Positions 58,001-64,000 of a stretch of DNA of 64,000 bases are shown one piece after another. The DNA is from Neospora caninum Liverpool (taxonomy: Eukaryota > Apicomplexa > Conoidasida > Eucoccidiorida > Sarcocystidae). A model generated the notes under the pieces. It saw only the letters and a program-made list of their open reading frames with translations, searched no databases and was not told the DNA's origin. Where the stretch lies: the NCBI RefSeq assembly GCF_000208865.1, contig NC_018396.1, positions 4,892,514 to 4,956,513 on the forward strand, read 5' to 3'. Both the position numbers and the translations under genes were made by a program. Every line of letters starts with the position of its first letter. The first letter of the stretch is position 1.

Positions 58001-58581
58001 TCGCACCTTTCCCCTTCTCAAGAGAGAGATCGTAATCGACTTGTCAAGGAAGCTCGCGCCGTGCGTCTCTCTCCAGAAGTCGGCATTCCACAACGTCGTC
58101 TCCGCAAACAGCCGGAGGCCGAGCGCACGCGGACCTTCCTCCTCGGCACGGTCTTGGTCCGGCCGCAAGGGAAGAATCAAAGGCGGGAGCAGCGAACACT
58201 TGTGGATCGTTTTAGAGGCGGAAAGTGGAACGGCGCGAATTTGGAGATTGCTGAACTGGAATACGTCGACTTCCGCATGTAACTTGGATTCGAAACGCGT
58301 TTCCCAAAGAGAAAGGTTTCGAACCTGTCGAGATGCTCGCACTCCGACTGTGAGGAGTTCGTTTCAAGTTGCACAGAGTTCAAGGGTTCGAAAACGTTTC
58401 GTTTCGCAGCCCCGTTTCGCGAGAAGAATCCTTTTTCTCTCGCCGCGGGATGGGTGTCTGTGCATACACGCCATCGACTGTCTGCACACCGCCAGTTCAG
58501 CCGCTTCTTTCGTTTCGCCTCGTTGAGAGAAGAGAGGCAGCGTGAGACAGGAGAACGCAGGTTTTTTCTCAGTCGGTCGCC
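55058..58581. other. Spacer between RCC1 and PP2C genes
   Basis: 3.5 kb with no confidently supported gene. It contains C-runs (55216-55275), CT-rich sequence, TA runs at about 56454-56476 and 56491-56512, a purine-rich GAGA stretch with repeated AGAGAGAACATGA units (56680-56985), and CT-rich sequence at 57240-57350. Long open frames at 57558-58526 overlap each other in different frames and are most likely the PP2C 5' untranslated region. Confidence 0.5.
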
Positions 58582-61500
58582 ATGGCGCGGCGTCCCGGCC
58601 TGCTGAGTTTTGACCCTGAGGAGGAAGATTTTTCTTCTGTGCCTCCTGCTGCCAAGCACAGGTTCACGCCCACGACAGGCGCGACAAGCGCTCCGTCGGT
58701 CTCTCCCTTCTCGCCATCCTCGCCTGTCTCCTCTCGCTCGTGCGGGCGCTTTCCGTCACGCACGCGGGAAGGTTCGAGAGACGCAAGAGACGGCCGCGAA
58801 AAGGGAAGAAGCCGCAACGCCGCGAGTTCGCGCGCCGAGCGAGAGAGAAGAACCGACGAGAAACCTTCTGCGCGAAAGGCCGAGAGAGAACGCGAACGGA
58901 GCCCGTCGGAAGCGCGCAGCGATTCGTCGGCGTATTCAAACAGACGGAGGGAAAGGAAAGAGGCCAGAAGACACGCCGCGCGCGAGAGAGACTGGAGAGA
59001 CGAGGAACAGGCAGCATCCTGGAGGGAAAGAGAGAGAGACAGAGGAGAGAAAGAGAGAGACAGAGAGGCTCGGAAGCGGGGGTTGGAACGGCGAGAGGAC
59101 GGCAGGGCGGAGAGAAGACAACCTTCGTCTCCACGGTCGGAAGGGAATGCCCAAACAGTCTCTGGATTCAAGAAGATGGGGGAGTTGACGCAAGCCAAGT
59201 TTCTTGTGGAAACCCAGCAAGAGCACGAAGAGCGTCGTGCGCAACATCGAAGCGCCTTGACTTCCGAGAAAGTCCTCGAGCAACTCCTCAGCCGAGCGAG
59301 GGCGAGTCGCGCGGAACGCTTGGGGTAGGTTGAGAATCACCTGCGAACAGAGACAGAAAACCGAAACCACGTAGATATGTGCAGCTTGCCGAAACGAACA
59401 CCAAAACGCGAGGTGAAGGAAGAAGCACAGGCTTTGCTGTGAGCTGAGAGGAAGAACGAGCATTTGTGCGTAGAGACACCCGGTCTTTTGGTGTATCTGC
59501 GCAGTGGAGGGTGTCCGAAGAGGCGGTTTTGCCGCGAAAAAGAGCATGCATGCGAGAAGAGAAAAAAGGCGTCTCCCCAAGTGTGTTGCCCCGTGTGTCG
59601 ATGGTTCTCCCTCCTTTTTCTCTGCTTCTCTGCAGCGCGACGGCTTCGTTCTCGCCTCTCGAGGAGTCTCCCTTTCCGTCCTTCTCGGGATCTGCGGGGG
59701 CGTCTGCCGGTGCGCAACCTGGTGCGCGCCTCGCGTCTTCTTCCCGGTCGCCTTCTCCCTGTGGGAGTTTGTCGCCGCAAGACGACGACTCGCCTCTTTC
59801 GCCAGCGTTTCCGACGTTCACGCTCGAGACTGACGACGCTTTCACGTCTGCGGTCTGGGGACGTAGCGAGGAGAGGGCTGGCAAGAAGGCCGTCAGCTCC
59901 GTCGACCGAGGCTTCGCGCTCTCCTTCGGGGCAAGCGCGACAGTCGGTCGCAGGCAGGCGATGGAGGACACGATGCAGACTGTGCCGTGTTTCCTGGACG
60001 GAAGTTCCGCGTACTTTGCCAGTAAGGGAACGGATCGAAAAGAAGAAGCAAAACAGGCGCCCTCAGACAGAGCAAAGAGCAGAGAGGTCGTAAAGCAAAA
60101 CAGAGGTCGTGAAGAGAAAGAGAAAGAGAAGAAGAGAGGAAGAGAGGTCGAAAGTGAGAAGATCGGGGGAGCAGAGACACCGCGATCTGATCGCGTATTC
60201 TGTCTCCCTCCCAGTGTTGTTTTTCCCGTTCCTCTCCTAACCGCCACGCGACACCGCGCGTCCCCCCCATCCCGTTCTCGCGCGTGTCTGTTCGTGAGGC
60301 TCTTTCTCGCTTTTCTCTCTCGGTCAATCCCCTCCTCTCTCTTTTCTCTTTCCCCTACTTCTCTTTCTCTCGTTTTTTTCTCTTCCCTTCTCTTCCTCTT
60401 CCCTTCTCTTCCCTTCCTCTTCCCTTCTCTTCCTTCTCTTTCTTCTTCCCTCTCTCTGTTCCTCGGTCTTTGACTACACTGGCGGTGTCTGTCTCTGTCT
60501 GTGCAGTGTTTGACGGGCACAACGGGAGCGATCTCGCGCACTTTGCGCGGTTGCAAATGCACCCGATGCTGGCCCAGACGCTCGCTGCGTTTTCCTCGGA
60601 CGTCTCGGCGCTCCCGAAGGCTTCGCTCCAGAGGGCCCTCGTGGACGTTTTTCACCAGATGGATCGCGCGTACGAACGGCGCAGTCCCAGCGCAGGCGAC
60701 GGCTCCACTGCGCTCGTCCTCCTCGTCAGGTGGGCGGAAGACCGGAGCGGTTTGAATCGACGCCGAAGGCAGCGCGACGTTCCAAGCGAGGCCGGCGGCG
60801 AGGCTGGGGCGCGCCGCAACCGCGTGGAGCTTTTCCTCGCGCATGCAGGCGACACGCGCGCAGTTCTCGGGAGAGTCGTAGCCCCCAGGTGGGGAGAAGA
60901 AGGGAAGGAAGAGGCCGCGCGCGCGAGAAGAACCAAGGTAAAGGCCGACAGGCTCACGCAAGACCACAAACCGAACCGCGAGGACGAACGCATGCGAATC
61001 GAACGACACGGAGGCACGGTCGTCGACCTCGGATGTCCACGGTGAGAGAGGACAAGGCTCTCAGAGGGACACAGCCCAAAATCGAAGAAAGAAAAAGAGA
61101 CAGAGAAAAGAAAGAGATAGAGGTAGAGAGAGACAGAGAGATAAAGAGGGACAGAGATGTGACGAGAAGCTGGGGAGAGTGGCCGCAGGTGTCGCGAGTC
61201 GCTCTGGACGATGTGTTACAAACAGTTCTTTTCTCGGCGCGTATACGTTCTTGTTCGGTGTACGCGCGGTTTCTCTCTCCGCGGTGTGGAGTCTCTGCTT
61301 TCCGCCCGAGAGAACGACCGTTAGCGTGAACCCTAGACGTTCATTTGGGAGCGTTGAAGAGCGCGTTCCTTCGCTCTCTGACCGGCTGTTCTCCACACTT
61401 GCGGAATCCCTTCCGCGTGTTTCTCTTTTCCTGTTTTCTCTCTTCTCTCGCGGGTTTTTGCGTCGGTAGTGTGTGCTGCCGTCTCGAATGCGGGCGTTCT

Positions 61501-62942
61501 GCGTCTTTTTTCGCGCCGTTCCTTCGTCGCGGCTTCTTCGAGTTCCGCTCTTCTCTTTATGCGAACGCGAAGTGCCGTTTGTGTGTGTCTTCCGTCTTAC
61601 GTGTTTGTTTCCAGAGTCATGGTCGGGTCCATTAACATGGCGCTCGCGGTCTCACGTTGTCTGGGCGACTTCGCTTTGAAACGGTTCTCTGAGCACATTA
61701 TTCTCGCCACTCCGGACGTCTCTTCGAGGTGAGCCGCTTGCAAAAAAGACGCAAACACACACAGAGAAACGGGCGCACGGTTTCTTCCTCCACGTGTTTT
61801 GTAATAGGGAGCAAGCTTGTTCGCCTTCTTTCGCACACTTTTTTTGGCATTTTGCGGTTTTCCAGGGTTTTTACGGTTGCCAAGGGCTGCGGGTACGATC
61901 AGGGGTGCCTTTGGGGTTTCACGTGGTGGCCTCTCTTTCGTCGGAAGCCGTCTTCGCTGTCGCCAGGTGCGCGCGGTTCTGTCTGCATGCGGCTTTCGGT
62001 CGACTGTTCAGAGAGCTCGTCCCTGCCCAGGACGCGTTCGTGGTGATTGCGAGCGACGGGCTCTGGGACGTTCTCACAGACGAGGAGGCTGCGAAACTCG
62101 TTCAGAGACGCATCGACAGCTACTTCAGCCGGCGAGAGAAGAGCGGCGAGGGCGGGGACCTGGGGAAGAAGTCGGAGAAAGACCGAGGCAGAGCGACAGG
62201 CGCAGCGTCGGGGACGAACGCGAAAGCGGAGAAGCATGGACGCGATGGATGGTATGACGAAGGAGAAGAAGAGCGCCAAAGCGAAGACGAAGGCACTTGG
62301 TGGGAACGGGGACGGAAACGGAAGGGCGTGGACTCAGAACAGACGCAGAGAGATCAGAAGACCGGAATCGCGGGAGAAACGGAACAGGACGTCGAAGCGG
62401 AAGACGCAGGAGCCTTTGAAGAGTAAGGAAAAGAAAACCCCCCTCGCCTCTCATTGTCTCCATGTCTTAATTCGGCCGGCCTGGTCCGCGTTCGTGCGTT
62501 CTGTCGAGCAGTTTCGAGTCTCAAAGTTCCTTTTTTTGCTTTCTCTATGGGGTTTTTGTGTCTCGTGATCTCCCTCTCGGGCAGCACGCTGCTGATCCCT
62601 CGCCGTTTTCGCCTGGTTTCTTCCTCTGCCTTGCTGTTCTTGCTCCTCCTCTCTTCAGTCTCTCTTCAATCTCTTTTCTCTCTCTCCTCTCTGTGTTGCT
62701 GTCTTGAGGGTGGAGAGCATTCTGTCCTGCTTTCTTTTTGCACCTTTTTGTCGAGTCGTTTCCGTGAGAAAAGACAGTTCGTCTTTTGCACGTTTTTGTT
62801 TTTCGGCAGCTACGTCCCCAAGGCCGTGCTCGAGACCGCCGCAAACGATTTGATTCGCCTTGCCCTCGCGCGCATGTCGCAGGACAACATCTCCGTTCTC
62901 ATCGTCCATTTCGCATGGCGGCGACGACCAAAAACGATCTAA
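58582..62942 (+). CDS. PP2C/PPM-family Ser/Thr phosphatase, 6 exons
   Basis: Exons: 58582..59324, 59636..60021, 60507..61041, 61615..61728, 62012..62422, 62810..62942; 773 residues, all phases agree. A metal-dependent protein phosphatase. The first 250 residues are an Arg/Glu/Ser-rich arm (RERERD-type repeats) with no known domain, then a Ser/Pro linker. Catalytic signatures in order: GRRQAMEDTM (about 355), FDGHNG (about 378; the family norm is DGHGG), GDGSTALVLLV, LAHAGDTRAVLGR, LTQDHKPNREDERMRI, ALAVSRCLGDFALK, VVIASDGLWDVL and MSQDNISVLIV near the end. The metal-binding Asp residues in MED, DGH, SDG and QDN are all present, so activity is expected. An insert of about 95 charged residues (Gly, Lys, Glu-rich) lies between helix AAKLVQRR and the last exon. 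No signal peptide or acylation motif is seen (second residue Ala, not Gly). Location is likely cytosolic or nuclear. Confidence 0.9.
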
Positions 62943-64000
62943 CTTTCTTCTCGATTTCACCTCTTCGCTCTTCCCTAACTTCTCCTCTTTTCTCGGTATT
63001 TTCTGTCTTCTCCGTCTTCCCTTTCTCGAATGTCGTCTCCAACTTTCCGTTTTCTGGAACGTATCTTTCATCAGGAACTTTGTTTTCTCAAACGCTTCGG
63101 TTTTTCTGTAAGATTTCCTAATTCTCCATCTTTTTGTCTAGCATTCCTTTTCCTCGTTTCTCTTCTACGACACAGTCGAGCGATGCGTGGGGCGTAATGA
63201 AGATCTCACGGGCGACGTGCTGACTCTCTGTTTTGAATATCTGGGGGATCGTTGCGCTCTGTCGTCAGAGTGCGGTTCTCGCCGTCTCGTCTGCCGGTTG
63301 TTTTGTTTCACCTCTCCAGCTTCAAGTCCTCTATCTCGGTTGCGGCCGATTGCTTCTTCCTCTCCGGTGTCTCGTCGTATGCTCGGCTGTCTCTTCGGCT
63401 TTTTTTCGGCGAAGCGAGGAGCCCGGGAACGTGGTCCAGGCGGAGGCCATCGCGCATCTTCCGTCTGTGATTTTCTTCCTCTCTCTCGGTATATTTCATT
63501 TCCTGAATATTCCGCTGGTTTGAACTTCGTCCAGGGACAGAGGCTCTGCGCCTCTTCGCATCTTCTTTCGTCGAGTTTCGTCTCCCCCTTCACTGAAGCA
63601 AATAGCGAGGGTGTTCCCTCGTCTACTCGCGAAACACGGAGAACTCGAACGGGAGGCAGTGGACGAGTCAGTATTTGGGTATTTTGTAGGATTTTCTTGA
63701 CCACTATCCGTCCGAGGCGCGATCGGCGTTCAAAACTCCACACACACGATACGAGCTCCACATGCGTGCACATAATGGAGCTGCCATGCTGGTTTCTACG
63801 CACACATATGCATACGCACACCCAGACATACATATATACTCACATACGCATGTTCATTTTATACAGAGACACTGTAACATACGCATGCATATACATGTCA
63901 TATATATATATATATATATATGTATTTGATCGCATGGAGTGGCATGTGGTCATGAAGGATTCTTCTGTCTGTGCGAGAGGCGCATTTTGGCATTTCGCTC
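62943..64000. other. 3' flank of the PP2C gene; no gene seen
   Basis: Pyrimidine-rich 3' flank, then a TA microsatellite (about 63899-63921) close to the window edge. No exon with family similarity on either strand. Confidence 0.55.

Noticed and set aside
57558..58526. 322-codon plus-strand frame, and a 133-codon frame at 57881-58282, upstream of PP2C
   Set aside because: They overlap in different frames, show no recognised domain and lie just before the PP2C start, so they are more likely its leader. The shorter one (ending ELEYVDFRM) is the only one that might merit a profile search.
59288..61009. 573-codon minus-strand open frame opposite the PP2C gene
   Set aside because: It is antisense to PP2C exons 2 and 3, made of Arg/Glu- and Ser-rich low-complexity sequence, and has no domain. 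The plus strand explains the region with conserved catalytic motifs.

Overview
The window looks like nuclear DNA of a coccidian apicomplexan of the Toxoplasma/Neospora/Hammondia group. The signs are intron-rich genes (6-11 exons, GT/AG borders), long serine, glutamate and Arg/Glu low-complexity runs inside otherwise conserved proteins, (TA)n microsatellites in most introns and intergenic gaps, pyrimidine-rich spacers, and eukaryotic housekeeping genes of apicomplexan style. I cannot tell the species apart from sequence alone. Every exon border below was placed by hand from splice sites, reading phase and family similarity, so each is a prediction.

Layout, left to right. 1-1545: no gene seen. 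1546-4348 (-): five-exon gene for an unrecognised single-pass membrane protein; its largest intron holds a 13-copy, 44-bp minisatellite. 4856-4928 and 6043-6115 (+): two tRNA-Arg(UCU) genes. About 6.2-8.8 kb (-): COA1/TIM21-like mitochondrial inner-membrane protein with unresolved ends. 9793-11183 (+): putative secreted poly-Ser protein. 12559-22300 (-): very large PMS2-type MutL mismatch-repair protein. 23894-29033 (+): mitochondrial processing peptidase beta subunit, with an apparent one-base insertion. 30533-37278 (-): COP9 signalosome subunit 2. 37279-42464: long, repeat-rich divergent spacer. 42465-47141 (+): NAK-family (AAK1/GAK-like) protein kinase. 49629-55057 (+): RCC1-repeat protein with a mitochondrial-type N-terminus. 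58582-62942 (+): PP2C/PPM phosphatase. 62943-64000: 3' flank.

These genes do not form a pathway or operon. Three of nine (MPP-beta, the COA1/TIM21-like protein, the RCC1 protein) carry features of mitochondrial proteins. The others serve DNA repair, ubiquitin/NEDD8 regulation, vesicle traffic and phospho-signalling. Divergent pairs (8793-9792, 22301-23893, 37279-42464) probably share promoter regions. I found no viral, plasmid, transposon or CRISPR element. The most unusual points are the MPP-beta frame break, the huge disordered insertions in PMS2, the intronic minisatellite, a recurrent GGTGTACRTACACC palindrome, and a very short intron in the RCC1 gene.
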